Source of the DNA: Chlamydia sp. BM-2023
Lineage (GTDB): Bacteria; Chlamydiota; Chlamydiia; Chlamydiales; Chlamydiaceae
Reading direction: 5' to 3'
Assembly (NCBI RefSeq): GCF_964023145.1
Contig: NZ_CAXIED010000001.1
Coordinates: 62,001 to 126,000 of the forward strand
DNA length: 64,000 bases
Shown here: piece by piece, positions 39,091 through 47,525 of the stretch
Layout: every line of letters begins with the position of its first letter
Position numbering within the stretch: position 1 is the first letter of the stretch
Translations under genes and position numbers: made by a program
The notes under the pieces: generated by a model
Told to the model about the DNA's origin: nothing
What the model saw: the letters and a program-made list of their open reading frames with translations, nothing else
Database searches by the model: none

Positions 39091-39788
39091 ACTATGCCGG
39101 TGTTCTTTTTACTAATTTGGCCATTGGCATAACCAAACCATACCTCAACATTTGCTATAACAAACCCGACTTCAATAATACCATGAATTTGTAACAGCTT
39201 CAGAAGATCTTCCTCGGGATGAGGATATACATTCGGAGTATGAATATCGTAAATATAATTTCCGTTATTAGTTATAAAACATTCCCCTAGGGAATTTACC
39301 CGTAGTTTCCCGCGATATCCCATAGCTTCTATAGTATGAATAATCGCGTTCTTTCCAAACGGACTAATCTCCACAGGAACGCCAAACTTTCCCAAAACAT
39401 TCACGGATTTACTTTCATCAGCAAGTATTAAACAGCGCTTGCCAGATTGTAATAAGATTTTCTCTCGAAAAAGGGCGCCTCCCCCACCTTTAATCATTCG
39501 CAATTGGGGATCTATCTCATCGGCACCGTCAACAACAAGATCAACTTCGACAAATTTTTCATCATCAATAAGGGGAATCCCCAAGCTGCTAGCTAGGAAA
39601 TGAGACTCTTTTGAAGAGGCCACAGCTTGGATATCTAATTGTTCATTTTTTCTCTTTTCTGCAAGAGCTTGGATAAATTCCCCAGCTGTAGAACCGCTTC
39701 CTAAACCTAAAAGCATTCCTGAGCTTACCAAAGCAGTAGCTTCTCGAGCTAAGCTTTTCTTTACGTTTAAATAGGCATCTTCTTTCAC
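39087..39788 (-). CDS. rpiA: Ribose-5-phosphate isomerase A
   Basis: 233 aa. Interconverts ribose-5-phosphate and ribulose-5-phosphate in the pentose phosphate pathway. It has the family motifs [16 protein letters not shown] (substrate loop), [30 protein letters not shown] (catalytic Asp/Lys region) and [22 protein letters not shown]. The start is GTG at 39788, with GGGAAG about 8 bases upstream; no ATG lies near. It heads the minus-strand run through hemL and perhaps the Mla and clpB genes. Confidence 0.95.
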   Translation of the reverse strand: MKEDAYLNVKKSLAREATALVSSGMLLGLGSGSTAGEFIQALAEKRKNEQLDIQAVASSKESHFLASSLGIPLIDDEKFVEVDLVVDGADEIDPQLRMIKGGGGALFREKILLQSGKRCLILADESKSVNVLGKFGVPVEISPFGKNAIIHTIEAMGYRGKLRVNSLGECFITNNGNYIYDIHTPNVYPHPEEDLLKLLQIHGIIEVGFVIANVEVWFGYANGQISKKNTGIV

Positions 39789-39854
39789 TACGTGTCTTCC
39801 CTATATTCTCTGACTACTCAGTTTTTGTTTTTCAGGCAAAAACTAAAGATCCTG

Positions 39855-39887
39855 ATTATACTAATATAATTACCATCGGAAGGTCAA
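39855..39887 (-). promoter_or_regulatory. rpiA: Candidate promoter of the rpiA transcript
   Basis: On the minus strand TTGACC is followed after 21 bases by TATAAT, 67 bases before the GTG start. The boxes are good, but the spacing is longer than usual, so the true -35 may differ. Confidence 0.4.
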
Positions 39888-39973
39888 ATAGGGATATATT
39901 TCAATGATGATCTCGTGATCCTGCAGATCTTCTTGAATTGTGGTGAATCTTGAAAAAATTATAGAGAAGGTTA

Positions 39974-41029
39974 CTACCAATCTCTCCAGGTTTTATAAGC
40001 CTGCTGAGGATCAAAATCTTCAGCAGTATCATCTGTGGAGACTTCTTCTATCTGTTGCCACAACTTCGAATTGAATAACTTTTCTAAATGTTGTCCATGA
40101 TTTCTGGTAAGATTTTCCAACATCATTTTAGCTTCTGCGTTCAAAACACAAATTCCCAAGCCTAGATACATCCAATGTAGAAATTGCTTTTTATCTTCTT
40201 GATTTAAAGGGTGGGTTAGCAAGGATTCATGAATAATAGCCTGAACACGAGGATCCTCACTCCAAACAGTATAATTTAAAAATTTCTGTGATAAAACTGC
40301 TAGCTTCTGATAATTTTCCATAGATATTAAAGAAAATACAGGTAGGAAACTGGGATGGAAAATCCCTGGGAATGTTCCTTTGCCATGTACTAATTCTCCT
40401 AATTCCCTAGTATCATATTTTCGAAGAACTGCAGAAGAAAATTTCGCCAACCAATAACTCGGACAATGCTCTTGAACTATAGAGTCTAGATCTAATAGTC
40501 CTTCTTGCCTTAGGCGCCCTATGAGGGCTTTTGACTCTGGAAGAAGCTCCGCATAGGCATCAAGAACTTTCTGAGAATCCGCGAAGACATCTGCAGAATC
40601 CCCGGCTGCTAAATATGCTAATCTATACAATTCGCTTAAAGTTAAAGGATATTTAGACAATAGGGATACGTAATCAACAGTTCCATCTTTATCCACTACT
40701 GGGATCAAAAATGCTCCAGGATACGCAGATTGAATAAGCTCTCCGAGGCGTTGGTGACCCTCGAAAACTTCTTTTTTGGAAAGAGTGACTTTCAGCCTTA
40801 TAGCGCTGGCAACTAATACAACAAGAGCTCCTAAGATCAAGGGGATCCCGAAACTAGCGCATATAGGAGCCAGCGGAATAGCAAATAGTAACGCTATTAT
40901 CACAAGGGCGCACAAGGTAATTACAGCAATAAGCGCATGATGCGCTTTTGGCTTTTCCAATTTACAACAAGAAAGAAAGTTATTCAGAACTTTAGATCCC
41001 TCAAAACTTATTGAATTATTTACTGCCAT
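39974..41029 (-). CDS. Divergent Inc-like two-TM protein at the head of the array
   Basis: 351 aa. TM hairpin at about 31-52 and 55-78 (HALIAVITLCALVIIALLFAI, GIPLILGALVVLVASAI). The loop is PLAPICASF instead of the CGxxHPA seen in the other array members, and the soluble part shares only loose similarity (QEHCPSYWLAKFSS). It is thus a distant relative or an independent Inc. Its position after rpiA matches CT214, an Inc in C. trachomatis, so orthology by position is plausible. Two pieces of this gene reappear fused together at 42412-42546 upstream. No clear Shine-Dalgarno precedes the ATG. Confidence 0.7.
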   Translation of the reverse strand: MAVNNSISFEGSKVLNNFLSCCKLEKPKAHHALIAVITLCALVIIALLFAIPLAPICASFGIPLILGALVVLVASAIRLKVTLSKKEVFEGHQRLGELIQSAYPGAFLIPVVDKDGTVDYVSLLSKYPLTLSELYRLAYLAAGDSADVFADSQKVLDAYAELLPESKALIGRLRQEGLLDLDSIVQEHCPSYWLAKFSSAVLRKYDTRELGELVHGKGTFPGIFHPSFLPVFSLISMENYQKLAVLSQKFLNYTVWSEDPRVQAIIHESLLTHPLNQEDKKQFLHWMYLGLGICVLNAEAKMMLENLTRNHGQHLEKLFNSKLWQQIEEVSTDDTAEDFDPQQAYKTWRDW

Positions 41030-41244
41030 TTCTCAAAAACCAACATCTTTATGAGTTTTAATCCCTAAAAACTAAAACTTATTTAATAAAAAACCGCGTA
41101 GTTAGCATTACCTAGTAACAAAACCACCCGTCCTCAGCTAAAATCTACTTGTAATTTTCTCGCTTATAATCTCGTCTCAAAAAGATTAAGACCCCGAGAT
41201 TCCTTACTTCATATTTTTGCAATCTTATAAGTTCCCTTTTGATT

Positions 41245-42303
41245 TTACTCTTCTGTTGGAAGAATCATTTCCTGCCCACACAGCAACGCCTCTTCATGAT
41301 CATAGTTTTCATCACTCTCATTGAAAACAGTAAGAAGCTTATCTTCTGAATAACCCGTTAAAGATACACCTTCGAACAGGCCTAAAAACATAATATCTAA
41401 TTTACCGAGCAACCGAATTTGATCCCAAGACACTCCATGATCAAATAAACGGCGGAACCAGCTATCTTTGTTAATATTTTCAACAGGATCGCCATTATCC
41501 TGAAACAATCGCCATTGAGGAACTTGCTCCAACCTATTTAGCATTCGCGTTTGCAAATCAGAGACCACCGCTGCGGTTTGATGCCAAAGCCCATTTTTCA
41601 TAAATTCTCTAAGAAGGGTATGCTCTTCTTCTTTCATAACTTTAGCAAGAAACCAAGTCCGAGTATCAAATGCTGTATAAGTGTCGTCTACAAATCCTAA
41701 AGATGATGTCCAATAGCTTTCTGGGGACATTCCTTTTGCTTGAGGAAACTGAGGATCTCCTAGAGCGATAAAACGTTTTACAAGGTACGCTGGGCAACGC
41801 CCGGTTAAGAAATCGTCAAAATTGGGTCTGAGTTTCTTACTAGCATCCTTTTTGAGTTTATCGAGACCAAAACTCTCTGCCTTTGTCTTAGCGCTACCTT
41901 CCAGCTGTGCCGAAAAGCGAGAATTTACCCAACGCATGACTCCGCGTAACTCTTGTATCGTCACTCCCTTCTCAACAATAAAGTTGTACATCGCGTTGCC
42001 GTAAAAGAGTCGTATCTCTTCTAGGAATGGCTTTGGCATAGGAGTTTTAGGATAGATAGAAGAAACAGCAAAGTATCCTGCAATTCCCGCTGCGAGAATT
42101 CCTAGAACGGCAACGGCAATAACTGCGGGATGCACGATTCCGCAAGCAACTATCGCAGTAACCACAGTTGCGATTATGATAAGAGCTATGCTTGCTATAG
42201 CATACGCATGCTTTTGCAGCGTCTCCAGTATTCTTTCTCTCAAAGGTTGCTGTTCAATTAGGGGCTGTCCTTGGCCGACGTTGAAGACAAAAGCGATGCC
42301 CAT
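41245..42303 (-). CDS. TMH/Inc-family protein, array copy 1
   Basis: 352 aa. A polar N-terminus of about 33 residues, TM helices at 34-54 and 58-82 separated by ACGIVHPAV, then the family's soluble domain with its landmarks: GVTIQELRGVMRWV, CPAYLVKRFIALGDPQ, MSPESYWTSSLGF, FDTRTWFLAKV, DLQTRMLNRL and WFRRLFDHGVSWDQI. The ATG has AGGAG 6 bases upstream. It is very similar to the next gene, including about 60 bases of promoter and leader, so the two are a recent duplication. The TM hairpin predicts insertion in the inclusion membrane after type III secretion (inference). I recall the soluble part being split among uncharacterised DUF families (DUF1539/DUF1548); no function is known. Confidence 0.8.
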   Translation of the reverse strand: MGIAFVFNVGQGQPLIEQQPLRERILETLQKHAYAIASIALIIIATVVTAIVACGIVHPAVIAVAVLGILAAGIAGYFAVSSIYPKTPMPKPFLEEIRLFYGNAMYNFIVEKGVTIQELRGVMRWVNSRFSAQLEGSAKTKAESFGLDKLKKDASKKLRPNFDDFLTGRCPAYLVKRFIALGDPQFPQAKGMSPESYWTSSLGFVDDTYTAFDTRTWFLAKVMKEEEHTLLREFMKNGLWHQTAAVVSDLQTRMLNRLEQVPQWRLFQDNGDPVENINKDSWFRRLFDHGVSWDQIRLLGKLDIMFLGLFEGVSLTGYSEDKLLTVFNESDENYDHEEALLCGQEMILPTEE

Positions 42304-42333
42304 AGAAATCTCCTATTAAAAACTATAACGGAC

Positions 42334-42395
42334 ATTTTAACAGAAACAGCGCATTCGAAAAAACACTTAAATGGTTAAACCTCTGTTTGTTAGAA
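42334..42395 (-). promoter_or_regulatory. Shared array promoter-like block, copy 1
   Basis: Minus-strand TAAAAT (42334-42339) lies 31 bases before the ATG, preceded by GCGCTGTTTCTGT and a TTTAAC/TTTAAG region. The same arrangement is found before at least ten array genes. Confidence 0.5.
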
Positions 42396-42411
42396 ATTCT
42401 TTGCAAGACAA

Positions 42412-42546
42412 AAAGTAAAGGATATTTAGACAATAGAGATATGTAATCAACAGTTCCAGCTTTACCCACTACTGGGATCAAAAATGCTCCAGGACACGCA
42501 AGGTAATTACAGCCAGAAGCGCATAATGCGCTTTTGGCTTTTCCAG
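42412..42546 (-). pseudogene. Relic of a second copy of the 39974-41029 gene (two fused fragments)
   Basis: Bases 42415-42500 match 40644-40735 with a handful of differences, and 42500-42546 match about 40913-40960 (caaggtaattacag...GCGCTTTTGGCTTTTCCA). The two pieces are adjacent here, so about 180 bases between them have been deleted; the join lies at a shared GCA. The relic encodes nothing intact and sits between array copies 1 and 2. Confidence 0.8.
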
Positions 42547-42563
42547 TAAGTTCCCTTTTGATC

Positions 42564-43616
42564 TTACTCTTTTGGAAGAATCATTTCCTGCCCGCAAATC
42601 AACGCCTCTTCATGATCATAGTTTTCATTACTCTCATTGAAAGCAGTAAGAAGCTTCTCGTCATAACCCTCTAAAGGTATACCTTCGAATAGGCCTAAAA
42701 ACATAATATCTATTTTACCGAGCATCTGAATTTGAGCCCAAGACACCCCATGATCAAATAAACGACGGAACCAGCGATCATCGTTAATATTTTCAATAGG
42801 ATCGCCATTTTCTTTAAACAACTGCCATGTAGGAACATGCTCCAGCCTATTTAGCATTCGCGTTTGCAAATCAGAGATCACCGCTGTGGTTTGATGCCAA
42901 AGCCCATTTTTCGTAAATTCGCTAAGAAGGGTATATTCTTCTTTTGTCATAACTTGAGCTAGCAACCAAGTCCGAGTATCAAATGCTGTATAAGTGTCAT
43001 CTACAAATCCTAAAGGTGATGTCCAATATCTTTCTGGGGACATTCCTTTTTCTTGAGGAAGCTGAGGGTCTCCTAGAGCGACAAAACGTCGCATAAGGTA
43101 CGCTGGGCAGTTTTGGACTAAAAAATCGTCAAATAAGGGTCTGTATTCCTTCCTAGCATCATTTTTGAGTTTATTGAGACCAAAACTCTCTGCCTTTATC
43201 TTAGCGCTGCCTCTCAGCTGTGTCGAAAATCCAGAATTTACCCAACGCATGACTACGCGCAACTCATGTATCGTCACTCCCTTCTTAACAATAAAGTTGT
43301 ACATCACGTCGCCATAACAATATCGTATCTCCTCTAGGAATCCCTTTGGTATAGGAGTTTTAGCATCAGGACATATAGAAGAAACAGCAAAGTATCCTGC
43401 AATTCCTGCTGCGAGAATTCCTACAACGGCAACGGCAATAACTGCGGGATGAACGATTCCGCAAGCAACTATCGCAGTAACCACAGTTGCGATTATGATA
43501 AGAGCTACGCTTGCTATAGCGTACGCGTGCTTTTGCACTCCCTCCAGTATTCTTTCTCTCAAAGGTTCAATTAGAGGCTGTCCCTGGCCGATGTTGGAAG
43601 TTGAAGCCATTCCCAT
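42564..43616 (-). CDS. TMH/Inc-family protein, array copy 2
   Basis: 350 aa, close sister of copy 1. TM hairpin near residues 31-80 with ACGIVHPAV between the helices and almost identical sequence to copy 1 across the hairpin (AYAIASVALIIIATVVTAIVACG). In the soluble part most substitutions are scattered: GVTIHELRVVMRWVNSGFSTQLRGSAKIKAESFGL, NCPAYLMRRFVALGDPQLPQ, MSPERYWTSPLGF, FDTRTWLLAQVM, WFRRLFDHGVSWAQI. The leader AGGAGAGTTCTATG gives a strong start. Function unknown; inclusion membrane location inferred. Confidence 0.8.
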   Translation of the reverse strand: MGMASTSNIGQGQPLIEPLRERILEGVQKHAYAIASVALIIIATVVTAIVACGIVHPAVIAVAVVGILAAGIAGYFAVSSICPDAKTPIPKGFLEEIRYCYGDVMYNFIVKKGVTIHELRVVMRWVNSGFSTQLRGSAKIKAESFGLNKLKNDARKEYRPLFDDFLVQNCPAYLMRRFVALGDPQLPQEKGMSPERYWTSPLGFVDDTYTAFDTRTWLLAQVMTKEEYTLLSEFTKNGLWHQTTAVISDLQTRMLNRLEHVPTWQLFKENGDPIENINDDRWFRRLFDHGVSWAQIQMLGKIDIMFLGLFEGIPLEGYDEKLLTAFNESNENYDHEEALICGQEMILPKE

Positions 43617-43647
43617 AGAACTCTCCTATAAAAAAAGTATAACGGAC

Positions 43648-43705
43648 ATTTTACCAGAAACAGCGCATTCAATTGAATATTTAAACACTTAAACTTCTGT
43701 TTGTT
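43648..43705 (-). promoter_or_regulatory. Shared array promoter-like block, copy 2
   Basis: TAAAAT at 43648-43653 (minus), 32 bases before the ATG, preceded by GCGCTGTTTCTGG and TTAAGTGTTTAAAT. Nearly identical to the block of copy 1. Confidence 0.5.
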
Positions 43706-43799
43706 AGAAATTCTTTGCAAGGCACAAAGTAAAGGATATTGATAAATACCCTACTTTGTATAACTCTTTAAGAAAGTATAAAGAATGTTTACAGAGAAC

Positions 43800-44891
43800 T
43801 TATTCTGTTTCTCCTTCTTGTACAAAGTCCATGACGCACTGCAAGGCTTTATCATGCAGGTAGGTTTTTTCATCATCCTCATTCATATAGGGATAGATAG
43901 CCTCCCTAAAATACCTCAGGCTCCCTCCCTCCCATAAACCTGCAGTAAATACACCGGCTATTTTAAATAACTGAAGTTGTTCCCAACCTATCTTGTGTGC
44001 AAATATACGCTAAAACCAGGTGTCATCCTTAATATTTTCGGTAATAACGTCCCTTGTCTCAAGGAGGTCTTGTTTGGGTATTTTTGCCAATTTTTCCAAC
44101 ATGCTACGTTGCAAACAAGAAAGGCGCCACGAGGTCATCTCCCAAAAACCTTTTCTCATGGAATCACTAAGCGCCTGGTATTCTCGTTTCTCCAAAACTT
44201 CAGCAAGTAGATAAGTCCTGGTATCAAACACTGTATATACGCCTTCGGACCATAAAGATTTTTTAGAAAACCCTAAAGGAGCTGTCCAATACTCTTGTGG
44301 GGACATTCCCTTAGCCGCAGCAACTTTAGGATCCCCAGCATCAATTATCTTTTTCACAAAGTAAATGGGGCAATTCACAAGCAAAAATGACTCAAATAGG
44401 AAATTTATAGATGTGGCGGCCTTTTTAAGTTTCTTTAAACCAAAATTCTTTGCTTTTATCTGAGCAGTTCCTGTTAACATGTTCATATCAAATCCCGAAT
44501 CCACCCATCTCATGAACGAACGTAATTCTTGAATCGTCAACAGTTGTTTAACAGCAAACTCATAGAGAACATCACCGTAACAGGCTTTAAACGCACCTAA
44601 AAAGGATTTTGGCAAAGGAGGCTCTAAGGAAGGCCGTATGGAGGAAATAGCAAAATACCCTGCAACTCCTGCTAATAAAATTCCTGCTACAGCAGCTGCT
44701 ATAAACAGAGGCGGTACCCCCCCCCCCCCCAAAGCAACGAGAGCCGTGACAGCCGCGGCCATTAGAATTAGTATAATACTCACAATAGGCAGCACACGCA
44801 TTTGTAAGCATTCTATAACTTTATCCTTCCGCAATCCTGAGGTAACCAAATCTTCGGAAGTCACGCGTGTTCTTATTTGAACAATACTCAT
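43800..44891 (-). pseudogene. TMH/Inc-family gene, array copy 3: C14-tract phase-variable and interrupted by an in-frame TAG
   Basis: Reads MSIVQIRTRV..., TM1 about 33-54, then LGGGGVPP encoded by a 14-base homopolymer, then TM2 and the soluble domain to DDTWF. A TAG at 44010-44012 stops it there (about 293 aa). The same frame continues without another stop for 69 codons (RIFAHKIGWEQLQLFK...DKALQCVMDFVQEGETE) and matches the C-termini of its paralogs, so a single base change cut a full-length gene of about 363 aa. I use the ATG at 44891 because the array promoter box then lies 34 bases away, as in the other copies; the GTG at 44903 is an alternative. The truncated protein may still be made. 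Confidence 0.8.
44717..44730 (-). repeat. Poly-C(+)/poly-G(coding) tract of 14 in array copy 3
   Basis: Fourteen C on +, thus G14 in the coding strand, encoding Gly 55-58 in the loop between the two TM helices. In frame at this length; a change of one base would stop the protein soon after TM1. Confidence 0.93.
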
Positions 44892-44924
44892 AAAAATTGA
44901 CACAATGAAAGAATTAAAAGTCGT

Positions 44925-44975
44925 AGTTTAACAAAAACAGCGCATTGTATTAAATGCCTAACTAATTAAACTTCT
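44925..44975 (-). promoter_or_regulatory. Shared array promoter-like block, copy 3
   Basis: Minus-strand TAAACT, 34 bases before the ATG at 44891, preceded by ATGCGCTGTTTTTGT and TTAGGCATTTAAT, as in neighbouring genes. Confidence 0.45.
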
Positions 44976-45033
44976 GCCATTAAAATAATTTTGATTGCTA
45001 TCTTGGACCTAAGACCAAAATGCACGGTGAGGA

Positions 45034-45060
45034 TAGAGACTGGGAATATCCCAGTCTCTA
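45034..45060. repeat. Perfect 12-bp palindromic stem-loop
   Basis: TAGAGACTGGGA-ATA-TCCCAGTCTCTA, just past the stop of the gene at 45080 (minus). It lacks a T-run on either side, so it is either a rho-independent-like terminator without U tail, an mRNA end stabiliser, or a protein-binding palindrome. Confidence 0.8.
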
Positions 45061-45079
45061 ATTTCTTTGATATTATAGA

Positions 45080-46180
45080 TTATTCTTCTGAGGGATCCTC
45101 TTCCTCTGAGGAATTGTTGAGTTCATCAAGGAAGTCTACTACACAGGTCAAAGCTATATTATGATCGTAGTTTTCGATGTCACTTTCCCTCGTATGTTGA
45201 CGAATTATTTCTCCATAACCGTCGAAGTCCGTCCTGTCTAATACACTTGCGTGAATGCACCCTACTTTAAGAAATAGCTGGATTTGGCTCCAAGATGTCC
45301 CATGAGCAAATAAACGGCGGAACCAGTCATCGTCAGAAACCTTTTCGATAGTCTCAGAATATTCTTCCAATAAATCTCGTTCGGGAACACTTTTCAATCT
45401 CTCTAACATACGCGTTTGCAAATCAGAGACCACTGCTGTGGTTTGATGCCAAAGCCCATTTCTCTTAAAATCTCTAAGGAGCTCATACTCTTCTCGTTTC
45501 ATAACTTGAGCTAGCAACCAAGTCCGAATACCAAATACTGTGCATTCGTCATCAACAAATCCTAAAGGAGCTGTCCAATACTCTTCTGGAAGCATACCCT
45601 TAGCCTTAGGAAACTCAGGTTTCCCTAGTAATATAAACCATCTTGTAAAGTAAATTGGGCAATGCCCCATTAAGAAATCGTCAAATAATGGTCTAGGTTT
45701 TTCCTCAGCCCCCTTTCTGAGTTTATCAAGGCCAAAACTCTCTGCCTTTATCTTAGCGCTACCTTTCAGCTGTGTCGAAAATCCAGAAGTTACCCACCTG
45801 ACAACTTTGCGCAACTCTTGTATCGTCACTCCCTTCTTAACAATAAAGTTGTACATAACATCACCGTACCAATAGCGGACTGCTGTTAAAAATGACTCAG
45901 GAATAGGAGTTTTGACTTTAGGAAACATAAAAAAAATAGCGAAGCATCCTAGAACACCTGCTAATAAAATTCCTCCTACGGCAGCTGCTATAAACACAGT
46001 AGGGACTCCTCCCCCTCCCAAAGCAACGAGAGCGGTGACTATCACAGCCATCAAAACAAGCACAACACTCGCTATGGCAAGCGCAAGCCCTGGTAACTTG
46101 TTAATGATTCTAGTTTTGAGATTTGTCCTCTCAACCTGAGGATCAGTAGTATTAACAGTGGGAATTGACATAGATGTCAT
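45080..46180 (-). CDS. TMH/Inc-family protein, array copy 4 (mosaic)
   Basis: 366 aa. The TM hairpin (about 33-54 and 61-86) has the loop LVALGGGGVPTVFIAAAVGGILLAG, nearly identical to copy 3, but the four glycines are written with mixed codons and no homopolymer, so the frame is stable. From about residue 95 the protein instead resembles copy 2 (IVKKGVTIQELRKVVRWVTSGFSTQLKGSAKIKAESFGL). It thus joins the TM module of one neighbour to the soluble module of another. Strong Shine-Dalgarno (GAAGG) before the ATG at 46180. Acidic tail NNSSEEEDPSEE. Confidence 0.8.
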   Translation of the reverse strand: MTSMSIPTVNTTDPQVERTNLKTRIINKLPGLALAIASVVLVLMAVIVTALVALGGGGVPTVFIAAAVGGILLAGVLGCFAIFFMFPKVKTPIPESFLTAVRYWYGDVMYNFIVKKGVTIQELRKVVRWVTSGFSTQLKGSAKIKAESFGLDKLRKGAEEKPRPLFDDFLMGHCPIYFTRWFILLGKPEFPKAKGMLPEEYWTAPLGFVDDECTVFGIRTWLLAQVMKREEYELLRDFKRNGLWHQTTAVVSDLQTRMLERLKSVPERDLLEEYSETIEKVSDDDWFRRLFAHGTSWSQIQLFLKVGCIHASVLDRTDFDGYGEIIRQHTRESDIENYDHNIALTCVVDFLDELNNSSEEEDPSEE

Positions 46181-46214
46181 AGAAAACCTTCATAAGAGAA
46201 AAACTGAAACAAGC

Positions 46215-46262
46215 ATTCTATCAAAAATAACAGACGAATTAAATGCTTAACCAAATAAATTT
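46215..46262 (-). promoter_or_regulatory. Shared array promoter-like block, copy 4
   Basis: TAGAAT 35 bases before the ATG on the minus strand, with TTTAAT 17 bases upstream as a possible -35 and TTAAGC before it. Confidence 0.5.
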
Positions 46263-46334
46263 CTTATGTTTAAAATTTCCATCTCATGATAGTGCCTGAA
46301 AGATCTTTGTTGGAAAAAAATGTACTTAGGAAGT

Positions 46335-47372
46335 CTAACAAAACAACCCTGCATTACACGCTAGAGCTTTTCGATGACTGTAAAGAAGAGTATCTTCTTC
46401 ATTTGCATAATGATAGATATCTCTTCTGTAATCGTTGAGATCACATCCCTCCAACACGCCAATATCGGCAATACCTACTTTCTTAAACTGTTCCAATTGT
46501 ACTCTGTTCACCCCATGAACGAATAAACGGCGAAACCAATCTGTATCTTTTATATTTTCAGCAAGGTTGCCATTCTTTTCGAAAAGAGAACATTTGGGAA
46601 TGTTGTCTAATACTTGTAACATACGCTTTTGAAGATCCGCGATCTTGTCTGTAGTTTGATCCCAACTCCCAATACGCATAGAATGATCAAGAAACTGGTG
46701 TTCTTCTTCTGTTATAACTTGAGCTAGTAACCACGTTCGGGTATCGAGCATTGTACGTTTGTCTTCGGCAAATCCTAAAGGGGCTGTCCAGTAATCTAGA
46801 GGTGTCATATTCTTAGATTTTGCGAGATCTATTTCCCCGGAATTAATGAGGCTCTTTATAAAATATGCTGGGCAGTTTATGACTAAAAAATCGTCAAAGT
46901 CAAATAGCGCTTTCTTAGCTGTCTTTGTCAGTTTTTGGATACCGAACATTTCAGCCTTAGTCATAACGCTTTTTGTTAACTCTTCTGTGAATCCTGATCT
47001 TAGCCACTTGAGTACCGCGCGTAATTCTTGAACTGTCACCCCTTGTTGAACAACAAATTTATAGATAACACTTCCGTAAGTATGTTTTATTCCTTTTAAG
47101 AATGGCTCTGGGATGGGAGATACCGCTTCGGGAAGAGAGAAAACAGCGAGGCATATCGCCATAAGAATTCCTACTGTAGCGGCTGCAATAACCGCGGGAT
47201 GAGTAGCTCCACAAGAGACAACCGCAATAACTATCATGGAAATAATAGCAAGAATAGCACCTGCTATAATAAGCGTGTGCTCTTGCACACTTTGAATAAT
47301 TTTATCTTTCACAGACCTCTGTTCAACCGGAGGATCTATAATGTTGACATTAGATACGGGAACAGCCGTCAT
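46335..47372 (-). CDS. TMH/Inc-family protein, array copy 5
   Basis: 345 aa. TM helices at about 32-54 and 58-80 with SCGATHPAVIAAATV between them. Soluble domain: GVTVQELRAVLKWLRSGF, NCPAYFIKSLINSGEIDLAKSKNMTPLDYWTAPLGF, DTRTWLLAQVI, DLQKRMLQVL and WFRRLFVHGVNRVQLEQFKKVGI. The C-terminus ends shortly after the YSHRKALACNAG stretch, the counterpart of the YDHExALxC tail of its sisters. GAAGG lies 8 bases before the ATG. Function unknown. Confidence 0.78.
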   Translation of the reverse strand: MTAVPVSNVNIIDPPVEQRSVKDKIIQSVQEHTLIIAGAILAIISMIVIAVVSCGATHPAVIAAATVGILMAICLAVFSLPEAVSPIPEPFLKGIKHTYGSVIYKFVVQQGVTVQELRAVLKWLRSGFTEELTKSVMTKAEMFGIQKLTKTAKKALFDFDDFLVINCPAYFIKSLINSGEIDLAKSKNMTPLDYWTAPLGFAEDKRTMLDTRTWLLAQVITEEEHQFLDHSMRIGSWDQTTDKIADLQKRMLQVLDNIPKCSLFEKNGNLAENIKDTDWFRRLFVHGVNRVQLEQFKKVGIADIGVLEGCDLNDYRRDIYHYANEEDTLLYSHRKALACNAGLFC

Positions 47373-47406
47373 TGGTAACCTTCACAATAGAAAAACTAAA
47401 GTGAAC

Positions 47407-47450
47407 ACTTTATCAAAAACTACAGATTGCATTAAATATTTAACGAGTTA
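47407..47450 (-). promoter_or_regulatory. Shared array promoter-like block, copy 5
   Basis: TAAAGT 35 bases before the ATG with TTTAAT 18 bases further upstream on the minus strand. Confidence 0.45.
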
Positions 47451-47525
47451 ATTCTATATTTATTAGAAATCTATTTTATGTACAAAAGAGACTGATTTTT
47501 TTTAAAGATGGAACGACTCTTAGGT

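Noticed and set aside
43741..43800. Possible hairpin CTTTGTATAA ... GTATAAAG between array copies 2 and 3
   Set aside because: The arms pair imperfectly and the region is AT-rich, so it is not distinguishable from chance.
44020..44214. Plus-strand frames opposite the Inc-like genes, such as 44020-44214, 45912-46139 and 49492-49689
   Set aside because: They are antisense to well supported genes, with compositions dictated by the TM codons, and recur opposite the same TM segments of different paralogs.
44010..44903. The 297-aa reading of array copy 3 as a complete, naturally short protein
   Set aside because: The frame beyond the TAG matches the paralogs' C-termini for 69 codons without another stop, which shows a recent truncation.
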